From contig NZ_BCQT01000019.1 in assembly GCF_001552215.1 (NCBI RefSeq), positions 186,001-250,000 on the forward strand: 64,000 nt of DNA. Direction: 5' to 3'. The DNA comes from Actinomadura macra NBRC 14102 (GTDB lineage: Bacteria; Actinomycetota; Actinomycetes; Streptosporangiales; Streptosporangiaceae). Both the position numbers and the translations under genes were made by a program. The notes beneath the pieces were generated by a model. That model saw only the letters and a list, made by a program, of their open reading frames with translations, had not been told where the DNA came from and ran no database searches. This document shows positions 44,997-53,557 of the stretch, one piece after another (position 1 is the first letter of the stretch; each line of letters opens with the position of its first letter).

Positions 44997-45016
44997 TTGA
45001 ATTCTGGTCATGCGGT
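44997..45016. repeat. Inverted repeat, right arm (serine hydrolase start region)
   Basis: TTGAATTCTGGTCATGCGGT contains the ATG of the serine hydrolase. It is the inverse of 44556-44575 with one mismatch, so two unrelated genes share leader, start codon and second codon (ATG CGG), followed by an A run. Confidence 0.85.
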
Positions 45017-46194
45017 TAAAAAATAGTCTTCAGGGCCAGAGAGTAAGGATCGTCGGTGCCATCCTGGCGGGCGCGGTACTCGGCGGCGGCCTCGCCGTCC
45101 CGGCCTCGGCCCGGACGGCGCCCGTCCCCGCCGTGAGCCGAACCGTCACGGACGTGCGGCTCCGCTGCCTGCTGGACGGCGTCGTCGCGCCGCCCGTGCC
45201 CGGCGCGATCCTCACCGTGACCGGACCCGGCCGGAGCTTCAACGGCGCGGCCGGCGTCTACGTCCTGGGCGGGCGGGCCCTGCGCACCGCCGACGCCTTC
45301 CGAACCGCCAGCGTCACCAAGACCATGACCGCCACCGTCGCGCTCCGGCTCGCCGAGCGCGGCGAGCTGCGCCTGGACGCCCCCATCGGCCGCTATCTGG
45401 ACCCGGCGCTGGTCGCGCGCATCCCGTACGGCTCGCGGATCACCGTCCGGCAACTCCTGGAGCACACCGCCGGGGTCTACGACTACGTGGAGAACGAGGA
45501 ATGGTTCCAGTACGTCCTCGACCACCCGTACAAGACCTGGAAACCGCGGGAACTAGTGGACTGGGCACTGCGATCGGGCAAGCCCTACTTCGCTCCCGCC
45601 CAGGGCTACCACTACTCCGATACCGGCTACGTCCTGGCGGGACTCGTCATCGAGAAGGCCGCCCGCGAGCCGTTGCACCGGTTGTACCGGTCGCTGCTGC
45701 TACGGCCGCTGAAGATGGACCGCACTTATCTCGAATGGTGGGAGGGGCACCGCGGCCCACGCGCCCACAACTACCTCGGCGACCGCGACACCTACGACTA
45801 CAACCCGACGTTCGACACGTTCGGCGGGGGCGGCCTGGTCTCCACGGGCACCGACCTCAACCGGTTCATGCGCGGGCTGTTCGAGGGCCGGGTCTTCCAG
45901 CGTCCGGCGACGCTCCACGCGATGTTGCGCCCCAGCCCGCAGAGCATCAAGGCCGGCGAGTCGTACGGACTGGGCCTCGCCCGGACGACCGTGGGAGGCG
46001 AGACCGCCTACGGGCACGGCGGCTTCTTCGGCGCGTTCCAGTTCTACGTGCCGAAGAAGCGTGTCGCGGTCACCGGCACCCTCACCCAGGCGCAGCCGGT
46101 GGCCGGGCGGCAATGGAACCAGTTCGTCCAGGACGCCCTCCTGGCGAGCATCGGCAAGCCGCCTGCAGGTCCCTGCGGGAGTCAGACCGGCTGA
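45010..46194 (+). CDS. Secreted serine hydrolase (class C beta-lactamase/DD-peptidase fold)
   Basis: 394 aa. A signal peptide (VRIVGAILAGAVLGGGLAVPASA) is followed by a penicillin-binding fold: Ser101-Val-Thr-Lys104 in TASVTKTMTA, YSDTGY as the Tyr motif, and GHGGFFGA as the third (HGG, KTG-like) motif. It is probably a D-alanyl-D-alanine carboxypeptidase or esterase; resistance to beta-lactams cannot be inferred. It starts inside an inverted-repeat arm, unlike homologues. It is transcribed away from the CoA-ligase operon. Confidence 0.9.
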   Translation: MRLKNSLQGQRVRIVGAILAGAVLGGGLAVPASARTAPVPAVSRTVTDVRLRCLLDGVVAPPVPGAILTVTGPGRSFNGAAGVYVLGGRALRTADAFRTASVTKTMTATVALRLAERGELRLDAPIGRYLDPALVARIPYGSRITVRQLLEHTAGVYDYVENEEWFQYVLDHPYKTWKPRELVDWALRSGKPYFAPAQGYHYSDTGYVLAGLVIEKAAREPLHRLYRSLLLRPLKMDRTYLEWWEGHRGPRAHNYLGDRDTYDYNPTFDTFGGGGLVSTGTDLNRFMRGLFEGRVFQRPATLHAMLRPSPQSIKAGESYGLGLARTTVGGETAYGHGGFFGAFQFYVPKKRVAVTGTLTQAQPVAGRQWNQFVQDALLASIGKPPAGPCGSQTG

Positions 46195-46215
46195 CAGGAG
46201 CGGCGGAAAAGCAGC

Positions 46216-46240
46216 GGGCCGCGCCGGAATGACGCGGCCC
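46216..46240. terminator. Hairpin between the serine hydrolase and converging small genes
   Basis: GGGCCGCG (46216-46223) pairs with CGCGGCCC (46233-46240), with a nine-base loop, 21 bp after the hydrolase stop. Confidence 0.65.
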
Positions 46241-46282
46241 TCTACGGTCTGACGCCGTGACGCGAACATGGCCGGGGTGACC

Positions 46283-46528
46283 TCACCAGCCGACGTGGAC
46301 GAGCAGCCGCCGCACCTCGACGGCGAGCGCGCCCTCGGTACCGGCCTCCACCAGCCGGGCCCCGCACCGCGCCCACGGCCACGGCACGACCGCGAACCAA
46401 TGCCCGGTCGCCCGCCCGTACCAGTACTGGATGCCCTCAGGCACGCGGACGTCCGGCGCCGGCGCCGCCTGCCGTGCCACCAGAGCCGCCACCGCCGTGT
46501 CGACAGGAGCCTGCGACCAGGTCATCAC
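46283..46528 (-). CDS. Small protein of unknown function, distal gene of a pair
   Basis: 81 aa, GTG start overlapping the stop of the gene before it (GTGA). GIQYWYGRATGHWFAVVPW is rich in aromatic residues and looks like a compact beta-hairpin. No family is recognised. The pair lies divergent to a TPR regulator gene, a layout seen for many actinomycete regulator/small-protein pairs, but function is not assigned. Confidence 0.6.
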   Translation of the reverse strand: MMTWSQAPVDTAVAALVARQAAPAPDVRVPEGIQYWYGRATGHWFAVVPWPWARCGARLVEAGTEGALAVEVRRLLVHVGW

Positions 46529-46752
46529 AACGACCCCCCAGCGTGCTCGCGCAGCAGGTCGCGCAACCCCTCGGCGGTGTCGGCGTCAAAGGTGGCGCCC
46601 TCGACGCGGGACAGATCCTCGCTGACAAGGGTCACCCGGGTCGCCCACCAGCGCCCGGTATCGGTGGTGTGGATGATGCTCCACTCACCGAACTCCGCAC
46701 GCAACGCGGCCTTCTCCGCGTCCGCGTCCGCCGACGGCGGTACCGTGCCCAT
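46525..46752 (-). CDS. Small protein of unknown function, proximal gene of a pair
   Basis: 75 aa starting MGTVPPSADADAEK; a GGGAGG site lies nine bases upstream of this ATG, which fixes the start. GEWSIIHTTDTGRWWATR followed by a DADTAEGLRDLLREHAG helix suggests a small alpha/beta domain. Its stop overlaps the start of the next gene. No family recognised; co-expressed partner of the following 81-aa protein. Confidence 0.65.
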   Translation of the reverse strand: MGTVPPSADADAEKAALRAEFGEWSIIHTTDTGRWWATRVTLVSEDLSRVEGATFDADTAEGLRDLLREHAGGSL

Positions 46753-47003
46753 AGGCCGGACCTCCCTTCCGGTCAGGCCCCGGAACTCCCGGGCGTTCGC
46801 GCGCCGGGCCGGGGTCGCTTCTGTTGTGCGGGCCCGCCCGGTTCTCAATGCCGCGCCGGGACAAGCCCTCCGATCCCAGTGAATCCATGACGCACAGTGC
46901 GCGGATAGTTCACGATGGGTGACGACGAGACGGTGGGCGAGCGTGGGGGGTGCTCCGTGTCCCCTGCTCCCCTCCCCCGGGCTGCCCCAGAAGGGTGTGC
47001 GAC

Positions 47004-48338
47004 ATGAGCGAGGACTTCCGTCCCGAATGGGCCGTCAGGCTGGAAACCGAACGCGGGTCACGTGGCTGGGGAAAATGGGACATGGCCCGGCGGCTCTACA
47101 CTGCGGTGGGTATCCAGGAACCCACCACCCTCCAGGTCAAGGGTCTCGCCCGCCAGGTCGCCCGCTGGGAGTCGGGCAGGCATTTCCCGAGGGACTGGGC
47201 AGGCGCCTACGCCTCCGCGTTCAATGTCGAACCGGACGTCCTCTTTCCACCCCAACCGATGACACAAAAATCGCAGAGCACCCCGATAGGTAGAGTGGGC
47301 CAGAGCCCTTCTGCCGACGGTGGGGACGATGCCGTGAAACGCCGTGCACTCCTCGAACTCGTCACCGCGCTCGGCGCGGGCGCAGCGCTGCCGACCGACG
47401 CGTTGTCCACCGTCCTGTCCGGCATTGAAGAGGCACTGTCCGAACGGGCGGACGTCGACGTGAACCACTGGCAGGACTGCGCATGGGAGCACTCGCGCGC
47501 CATCTGGGTCGAGCCGACCGGTGCACTGGTCGGCGACCTGGCCGCGGATATTCTCGCGCTCGGCACAGCCCTGCGGCGGGAGAGCCGGTGGCTGGCACGG
47601 CAGAAACTGCTGCGATCCAGCGCCGAGATCAGTGCCTATATGGCCCAGGAACTGTCCGACATGGGACGCATTCGCGGCGCACGCCGCTGCTTCCAGACCG
47701 CGATCCGCGCAGCGGACGAATCGGAGGATTGCGGCCTGGCCACCTGGGTCCGTGCGTACCATGCCGCCCGCGCCGCCTGGGAGGGGCGGGATTCGACGGC
47801 CGTAGCCCGGCTGATCGATGATGCCCTGAAAAATGCGGGAGGCACGCCCAGCGTTGGACTAGCGACCGCGCTTCAGACCCGGGCGGAGGTGCTCGCCGAC
47901 CAGGGCGACGCGGATGGAGCCGAGGAAGCCCTAGTCGAGCTGCGGCGCGTCCACGCTGCCCTTCCTGACCAGGTAACCGCGGACCATATTTCGCCCCGCG
48001 GCTGGCCGGAGGACTATTTGCGATTCAGCGAATCCTTCGTCTACTCGGTGCTCGGGAAAACAGCGCAGGCGAAGGCGGCGATCGACCAGGGCCTGCAACT
48101 GCTGCCGCCGGAGCGGAGCGGCACGCGGGTGAACCTCAAGCTCATGCGTTCGCTGAGCCTCGTGCACGAGCACGAGACCTCGGATGGGCTGGATTCCGCC
48201 ATCGAGAGCATGCAGGCCATGCCGAACAGCACCGCCCGCCGCCGCATCGCCAACGAGATCATCAGGGCTTTGCCGGACGAGCGGGCCCGGGCGCTTCCCG
48301 CCGCTCGGGAACTGCGCGCCCTGACCGCCGGAGTCTGA
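47004..48338 (+). CDS. XRE-like regulator with TPR domain
   Basis: 444 aa. The N-terminal ~85 residues contain a helix-turn-helix-like segment (WDMARRLYTAVGI, then QVARWESGRHFPRDW), a layout common in actinomycete XRE regulators. The rest (~115-440) is a helical TPR-type array (for example ARRCFQTAIRAADESEDC and EEALVELRRVHAALP) that may bind peptides or partners. The ATG at 47004 is chosen because HTH similarity begins there. Divergent from two tiny genes across 251 bp; it may regulate or pair with them. Confidence 0.75.
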   Translation: MSEDFRPEWAVRLETERGSRGWGKWDMARRLYTAVGIQEPTTLQVKGLARQVARWESGRHFPRDWAGAYASAFNVEPDVLFPPQPMTQKSQSTPIGRVGQSPSADGGDDAVKRRALLELVTALGAGAALPTDALSTVLSGIEEALSERADVDVNHWQDCAWEHSRAIWVEPTGALVGDLAADILALGTALRRESRWLARQKLLRSSAEISAYMAQELSDMGRIRGARRCFQTAIRAADESEDCGLATWVRAYHAARAAWEGRDSTAVARLIDDALKNAGGTPSVGLATALQTRAEVLADQGDADGAEEALVELRRVHAALPDQVTADHISPRGWPEDYLRFSESFVYSVLGKTAQAKAAIDQGLQLLPPERSGTRVNLKLMRSLSLVHEHETSDGLDSAIESMQAMPNSTARRRIANEIIRALPDERARALPAARELRALTAGV

Positions 48339-48398
48339 CCGCCCGCTCGTCCTGAGGACGCGAACGCCGCACTCGGGCCCGGGGTGCTGCGCTCGCGG

Positions 48399-49217
48399 TC
48401 AGGTGGCGGAGATGGTTCCCGCGGCGAGCAGGCCGAGCAGGATGCCGCCGAGCGCGACGCGGTAGTACACGAACACCATCATCGAATGGCGGGTGAGGAA
48501 CTTCAGCAGCCAGGCGATGCACGCGTACCCGACGACGAACGACACGAGCGTGGCGACCACCGTGGGGACCAGTTGGAGCGATCCGTCGAACGCCTTGCGC
48601 ATCTCGAACGCCCCCGACAGGACGACGGCCGGGATCGACAGCAGGAAGGAATACCGCGCGGCGGCCTCCCGCGTGTACCCGAGGAACAGCGCACCGGTCA
48701 TGGTGGACCCCGACCGCGACGAGCCGGGGATCAGCGACAGGCACTGGAAGGCGCCGATCAGCAGGCCGTCGCGCATGTTGAGGTCGGCGACCTCGCGCTT
48801 CCTGATGCCGGCCCACTCGGCCACCATCAGCAGCAGGCCCATCACGATCAGCGAGGTGGAGTTGATCCACAGGTTGCGGGCCGGCTCCTCGATGAAGTCC
48901 TTGAACGCCAGCCCGCACACCGAGATCGGGATGGTGCCGAGGCCGATGTACCAGCCCATCCGCGCGTCCTGATGGGGACGCAGGTCGGGCGTCCACAGGC
49001 TCTTGGTCCAGGTGGTGAGGATGCGGACGAGGTCGCGCCAGAAGTAGATGATGACGGCGGCCATCGTGCCGAGCTGGATCACGGCGGTGAAGGGCGCACC
49101 CGGGTCGTCCCAGTTGAGCAGCTTGGGCACGAACAACAGGTGACCCGAGCTGGAGATCGGCAGGAACTCGGTGAGTCCCTGGACGATTCCGAGCACGGTC
49201 GCTTCCACGACGTTCAC
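48399..49217 (-). CDS. uppP: Undecaprenyl-diphosphate phosphatase
   Basis: 272-aa integral membrane enzyme that recycles the C55 lipid carrier for cell-wall synthesis. Catalytic motifs are QGLTEFLPISSSGHL near the N-terminus and LIPGSSRSGSTM in the middle; about eight helices. GTG start. UppP overproduction causes bacitracin tolerance in other bacteria. The M. tuberculosis homologue (Rv2136c) lies beside the histidine-phosphatase gene, whereas here it is about 13 kb away from it. Confidence 0.95.
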   Translation of the reverse strand: MNVVEATVLGIVQGLTEFLPISSSGHLLFVPKLLNWDDPGAPFTAVIQLGTMAAVIIYFWRDLVRILTTWTKSLWTPDLRPHQDARMGWYIGLGTIPISVCGLAFKDFIEEPARNLWINSTSLIVMGLLLMVAEWAGIRKREVADLNMRDGLLIGAFQCLSLIPGSSRSGSTMTGALFLGYTREAAARYSFLLSIPAVVLSGAFEMRKAFDGSLQLVPTVVATLVSFVVGYACIAWLLKFLTRHSMMVFVYYRVALGGILLGLLAAGTISAT

Positions 49218-49492
49218 AGGCGGCGCGTCCCCTCCCAGAGTGCGAGATGGGCCACGGCGCCCGATCCCCTAGGAAGGGTAGCGGCCGGACGCCGGCGCGG
49301 GGGGCAGGCCGGGACGGCCGGCCCCGATTCCCTACTTTTCACCTGCACAAATGCCACACCTGGCCACGATCGAGCCCCCTCCCGGACATCTTCCGCTCAT
49401 GTTCTGGTCACCCGCCCGGCGGCGGGGAGGGGGTGGTCACGGGTGGTGACCGCCGGGAGGGCCGTCCGCGATGACCGCTAGATTTACCGCCT

Positions 49493-50446
49493 ATGAAGGA
49501 GCGTCACCTCGGGCGGAGCGGACTGCTGGTGTCCCGGCTGGGCCTCGGCACGATGACCTGGGGGCAGGACACCGCGCCGGACGAGGCGGCGGCGCAGCTC
49601 GTCGCGTTCGTGGAGGCCGGGGGCACGCTGGTGGACACCGCCGACGTCTACAGCGACGGCGACAGCGAGCGGATCCTCGGGCACCTGCTGCGCGAGTTGG
49701 TGGACCGTGACGGTCTCGTCGTCGCCACCAAGGCCGCGATCAGACCGAACGGCCGCTACGACGGCTCCCGCCGGCACCTGCTGCGCGCGCTGGACGCGTC
49801 CCTCGACCGGATGGACCTCGACCACGTCGACCTGTGGCAGCTGCACGTGTACGACCCGGCGACGCCACTGGAGGAGACGCTGTCGGCGCTGGACGAGGCG
49901 GTCGCCTCCGGCCGGACCCGCTACGTCGGCGTGTCGAACTACGCGGGCTGGCAGGTGTCCAAGGCCGCCGCCTGGCAGAAGTCCTGGCCGGGCCGCGCCC
50001 CAGTGGTGTCGGCGCAGCTGGAGTACTCGCTGCTGCGCCGCGACATCGAGCGGGAGGTCGTCCCGGCCGTGCTGGACGCGGGGGCGGGGCTGCTGCCCTG
50101 GTCGCCGCTCGGGCGGGGCGTCCTCACCGGCAAGTACCGCACCGGCATCCCCGTCGGGTCGCGGGCCGCCGCGCCGCACTTCTCCGACTTCGTCCAGCCG
50201 TACCTGGACGAGGAGTGCGCCCGGATCGTGGAGTCGGTGGTGACCGCCGCGGAGGGCCTTGGCGCGTCCCCGCTCGGCGTGGCGCTGGCGTGGGTCCGCG
50301 ACCGGCCCGGGGTCGCCGCTCCGATCGTGGGCGCCCGGACGGCCGCGCAGCTCACCGCCATCCTGGAGGCCGACGAGCTGACCCTCCCCGGCGAGATCCG
50401 CGACGCGCTGGACGACGTGTCCGACATGTCACCGGCGCATCCATGA
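49493..50446 (+). CDS. Aldo/keto reductase
   Basis: 317-aa NADPH-dependent oxidoreductase. The catalytic tetrad is Asp48, Tyr53, Lys80 and His118 (DTADVYSDG, VVATKAA, LWQLHVYD), and the cofactor-binding region includes GVSNYAGW and PIVGARTAAQLTAIL. The start MKERHLGRSGLLVSRLGLGT is canonical for the AKR group that includes YajO/Gpr-like enzymes. Its substrate is unknown. It is followed 58 bp later by the helicase-like gene on the same strand; a functional link is not evident. Confidence 0.93.
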   Translation: MKERHLGRSGLLVSRLGLGTMTWGQDTAPDEAAAQLVAFVEAGGTLVDTADVYSDGDSERILGHLLRELVDRDGLVVATKAAIRPNGRYDGSRRHLLRALDASLDRMDLDHVDLWQLHVYDPATPLEETLSALDEAVASGRTRYVGVSNYAGWQVSKAAAWQKSWPGRAPVVSAQLEYSLLRRDIEREVVPAVLDAGAGLLPWSPLGRGVLTGKYRTGIPVGSRAAAPHFSDFVQPYLDEECARIVESVVTAAEGLGASPLGVALAWVRDRPGVAAPIVGARTAAQLTAILEADELTLPGEIRDALDDVSDMSPAHP

Positions 50447-50504
50447 CCGCATCCGTGACCAGCCCGGCCGTCCGTGGCACGCTCAGGACGGTCCACTGCC
50501 AACC

Positions 50505-52454
50505 GTGACCACCCGCGACGGGAAGCCCGTGACCGACTCCCACACCGAACCGCACCACGACAGCAGGCCCCACGACACCGACCCCTCCGGCAACGCGCCG
50601 GCCGAGCGCGCGGCGCGCGCCGCGGAGGTCATGCGCGCGGCTACGCAGGCCGCTCAGGCCGCCGACGCCGAGCGTGGCGCGCGGCCCGCTCCGCCGCGTC
50701 CCCCCGAGGCGGCGCCGGACGCCCGTGAAGGGCTCGCCGCCCTCACCGAACTGTTCGCCGAGACGGGCGTCCCGGCGCCGTTCGCGGCCCGCGCGGCGGC
50801 CCGGCTGGGCCCGGGCGCCGCGGCCCTGCTGCGCGCCGACCCGTGGCGGCTGCTGCGCATCCCCGGCGTCCTGCCCCGGCAGGCCGACCACTTCGCCCAG
50901 CGGCTGCTGGGGCAGGACGCGCGCCCCGAGGACCTTCGGCGGGGCCGCGCCCTGGTCGCGCATCTGTTGACCGAGGCGGCCCGCGAAGGGCACACGATCA
51001 CCCCGGCCGGGGACGTGACCACCGCGCTGGAGCGCCTACAGGTCCGCGATCCACGTGCGGCCGTCGAGGCCGCATTGGACGAGGCGGACGTGCTGGTGCT
51101 CACCGAGGAGCCCGAGTTCGACCCCGACGGGGAGGACTTCGAGGAGGACGCCGACGTCCCCGAGCCGGAGGAGACGCTCGGCCTGGCCCGGTGGGCGCTG
51201 GCCGAGGAGACCGCGGCCGAGGGCTTCCAGCGGCTGACGCTCACCGCGACGCCACTGCTGGAGGACGACGCCGTCAGGGAACTGCGCGCCGGGCTGCCCG
51301 AGGATCGCTCCCTCGCCCTCACCGCCGCGCTCCGCACCGGCGTCAGCGTCCTGCGCGGGGCGCCCGGCGACGTCGAGCGCACCGCCCTGGACATCGCCTC
51401 GGCCGCCGCGGGCCGGGGCGTCCGCGCCGCCGTCGTCACCCCCACCGACCGGGCCGCCGCCGACCTGACCGCCGATGCGGGCGAGGGTCCCCCGGTCACG
51501 AGCCTGCACCGGCTGCTGGAGCCCCAGGACGCCCCGTCCGCGGCACCGGGCGCCGTCATGTTCGGGCGCGGCGAGCAGCGGCCCTTCGAGCTGGACCTGA
51601 TCCTGGTCACCGACGCGTCCACGTTCGACGTCGAGTTGTGCGCGGTGCTGGCCGAGGCGTGCGCTGACGGCACCCACCTCGTCCTGTGCGCGCAGGTGGG
51701 CGCGCCGCCGCCGGCCGGACCTGGCCGCCCGTTGGACGACCTGGAGGCGTCCGAGACCGTCCCGGTCGTCGTGCTGGACACCGCGCCGCCGGACGGGCCC
51801 CTCGGCGCGCTCACCGCGGCGGTGCGGGACGGCGAGCTGGTCGCGGTGGAGGCACCCGGCCGGGAGGTCGTGATCGTCCCGGCGGCCGACGCCGCAGAGG
51901 CGGTGCACCGCGCCGTCCAGCTCCTGACAGACTCGATCCCGCGCGCGCTCGGCATCCCGCCGGAGGACGTCCAGGTCGTCGCGTCCACCGCGGGCGGCGA
52001 GGCGGGCGCGACGGCCCTGAACGCGGCGTTCAAGGCCCGGCTGAACCCCGGCCCGGGCAAGTTCGCCGGGATGGACCCGGGTGACCGCGTCGTGGTCGCC
52101 GTGCCCCTCCCCCAGGCGGCCGTCGGCGAGACCGGCGTGGTGCTCGGCGGCGGCGCGCACGGGCTGGACGTCGAGTTCGCCGGGGGGATGGCGACCCTCG
52201 CGCCCGCGGAGGCGTCCCGGCTGCGGCACGGCTGGGCCGTGACGGTCGCCCACGGGCGCGGGACGCCCCGCCCGGCCGTGGTCGCGGTGATGTCCCCCGA
52301 GGGGCTGTCACGGCCGCTGGTGGCCGCGGCCTTCGGGCTCGCGCGGCGGCACCTGTCGGTCGTCCAGGCCGCCGGTCCGGCGCTGGCGCGCGCCGTCCGG
52401 GAGACGGGCGTGCCTGAGCGGCGCACCCAGCTGGCGAGGCTCGTGGTGCAGTGA
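50505..52454 (+). CDS. RecD2-like pseudo-helicase with degenerate ATPase motifs
   Basis: 649 aa. After a disordered N-terminus (1-~70), helix-hairpin-helix repeats (~75-135) resemble the RecD2 front end. The core aligns with RecD2, but Walker A is GAPGDVERT (285-293) instead of GGPGTGKTT, and Walker B is VTDAS (368-372) instead of VDEAS; the THLVLCAQVGAPPPAGPGR stretch replaces the GD-DQLPSVG motif. The SH3-like 2B region with LNPGPGKFAGMDPGDRVVV and a final UvrD_C-like segment remain. The frame is intact, so it is a maintained non-ATPase DNA-binding paralogue rather than a broken gene (inference). GTG start. Confidence 0.8.
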   Translation: MTTRDGKPVTDSHTEPHHDSRPHDTDPSGNAPAERAARAAEVMRAATQAAQAADAERGARPAPPRPPEAAPDAREGLAALTELFAETGVPAPFAARAAARLGPGAAALLRADPWRLLRIPGVLPRQADHFAQRLLGQDARPEDLRRGRALVAHLLTEAAREGHTITPAGDVTTALERLQVRDPRAAVEAALDEADVLVLTEEPEFDPDGEDFEEDADVPEPEETLGLARWALAEETAAEGFQRLTLTATPLLEDDAVRELRAGLPEDRSLALTAALRTGVSVLRGAPGDVERTALDIASAAAGRGVRAAVVTPTDRAAADLTADAGEGPPVTSLHRLLEPQDAPSAAPGAVMFGRGEQRPFELDLILVTDASTFDVELCAVLAEACADGTHLVLCAQVGAPPPAGPGRPLDDLEASETVPVVVLDTAPPDGPLGALTAAVRDGELVAVEAPGREVVIVPAADAAEAVHRAVQLLTDSIPRALGIPPEDVQVVASTAGGEAGATALNAAFKARLNPGPGKFAGMDPGDRVVVAVPLPQAAVGETGVVLGGGAHGLDVEFAGGMATLAPAEASRLRHGWAVTVAHGRGTPRPAVVAVMSPEGLSRPLVAAAFGLARRHLSVVQAAGPALARAVRETGVPERRTQLARLVVQ

Positions 52455-52764
52455 AGCCGGTGGTGCGGCAGCGCTGGTGGAGGGGCTGCGGCCCGTCCAC
52501 GCGCCGAGCGGCGGAGGCGCGCCGGCGAGCCTGCCCCCGCCCCGCTGGCCGCCTCCGACCCGCACGGCGGCCCGGCGGGAGACGGCCCGCAGACGCGCCT
52601 CATCTCCCCCGTGGCGGCCTCCCGGCACGAGGGCGACCAAATACCCTGGGTCGCCGCCGCGGCAGGCGTAGCGGGAGCCGTGACCGCCCTCAACATCAGC
52701 GTCGCGGGCCCCGCCCCCCGCCGCCGCCCTCGCCCCTGACCGGCCCGGTCTGCGTTGAGGGGGA
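52455..52764. other. Intergenic gap with an open frame and a possible small membrane ORF
   Basis: The 310-bp gap between the pseudo-helicase and fabI has no recognised gene. The helicase frame stays open after its TGA until 52737-52739. A GTG at 52611 would give a 42-aa product with one hydrophobic stretch (IPWVAAAAGVAGAVTALNI). High G+C makes such open frames common, so the ORF is only a weak candidate. Confidence 0.25.
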
Positions 52765-53553
52765 CTAGGCGTACGCGCCGCCGATGGCGTGCAGGCCGCC
52801 GTCGACGTGGATGATCTCGCCGGTGGTGGCGGGGAACCAGTCCGACAGCAGCGCCACGCAGGCGCGGGCGGTGGGCTCGCTGTCCTTGAGGTCCCAGCCG
52901 AGCGGGGCGGTCTGTGGCCACATGTCCGTCAGTCCCTCGAAGCCGGGGATGCTCTTGGCGGCCATCGTGGCGAGCGGTCCCGCGGCGACCAGGTTGCAGC
53001 GGATCCCCTGCGGGCCGAGGTACTTGGCGAGGTAGCGCGAGCACGACTCCAGCCCGGCCTTGGCCACGCCCATCCAGTCGTACACCGGCCACGCCTTGCT
53101 GGCGTCGAAGTCCAGGCCGACGACCGAGCCGCCGTCCTTCATCAGCGGCAGGCACGCCATCGTCAGCGACTTCAGCGAGTACGTGGAGGCATGGACGGCG
53201 GTCGCCACGTCCTCCCACGGCGTGTCGAGGAAGTTGCCGCCGAGCGCGGTCTGCGGCGCGAACGCGATCGCGTGCACGACGCCGTCCAGACGGTCGAAGC
53301 CGTGGCCGCGCAGCGCGTCGGCCAGACCGTCGAGCTGCTCGACGCTGGTCACGTCCAGCTCCAGCACCGGCGGCGGGTCGTCCGGGCCGGACGGCAGCCG
53401 CTTGGCGGTGCGCTGGGTGAGGGTCGGACGCGGGTAGGCGGTCAGCGCCACGCGGGCGCCCTGCTCCTGCGCCACCCGCGCGATGTGGAAGCCGATCGAC
53501 TTGTCGGTCAGGACGCCGGTGACCAGGATCTGCTTGCCTTCGAGAATTCCCAT
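52765..53553 (-). CDS. inhA: NADH-dependent enoyl-ACP reductase (InhA type)
   Basis: 262-aa SDR-family FabI/InhA that reduces enoyl-ACP in fatty-acid elongation. It carries the divergent cofactor motif GVLTDKSIGFHIA and catalytic Tyr158-x6-Lys165 (YDWMGVAK), plus LVAAGPLATMA. The position matching Ser94 of M. tuberculosis InhA (HSIGF) is Ala here (HAIAF). It starts four bases after fabG on the same strand, reproducing the mabA-inhA operon. ATG start MGILEGKQILVTG. Confidence 0.94.
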   Translation of the reverse strand: MGILEGKQILVTGVLTDKSIGFHIARVAQEQGARVALTAYPRPTLTQRTAKRLPSGPDDPPPVLELDVTSVEQLDGLADALRGHGFDRLDGVVHAIAFAPQTALGGNFLDTPWEDVATAVHASTYSLKSLTMACLPLMKDGGSVVGLDFDASKAWPVYDWMGVAKAGLESCSRYLAKYLGPQGIRCNLVAAGPLATMAAKSIPGFEGLTDMWPQTAPLGWDLKDSEPTARACVALLSDWFPATTGEIIHVDGGLHAIGGAYA

Positions 53554-53557
53554 GACC

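Noticed and set aside
44566..45003. Complete small insertion element bounded by the inverted repeat
   Set aside because: No transposase and no target-site duplication visible; kept only as one of several explanations in the findings.
50505..52454. Frameshifted recD2 pseudogene
   Set aside because: The frame is open over 649 codons with normal high-GC third positions; motifs are replaced, not interrupted.
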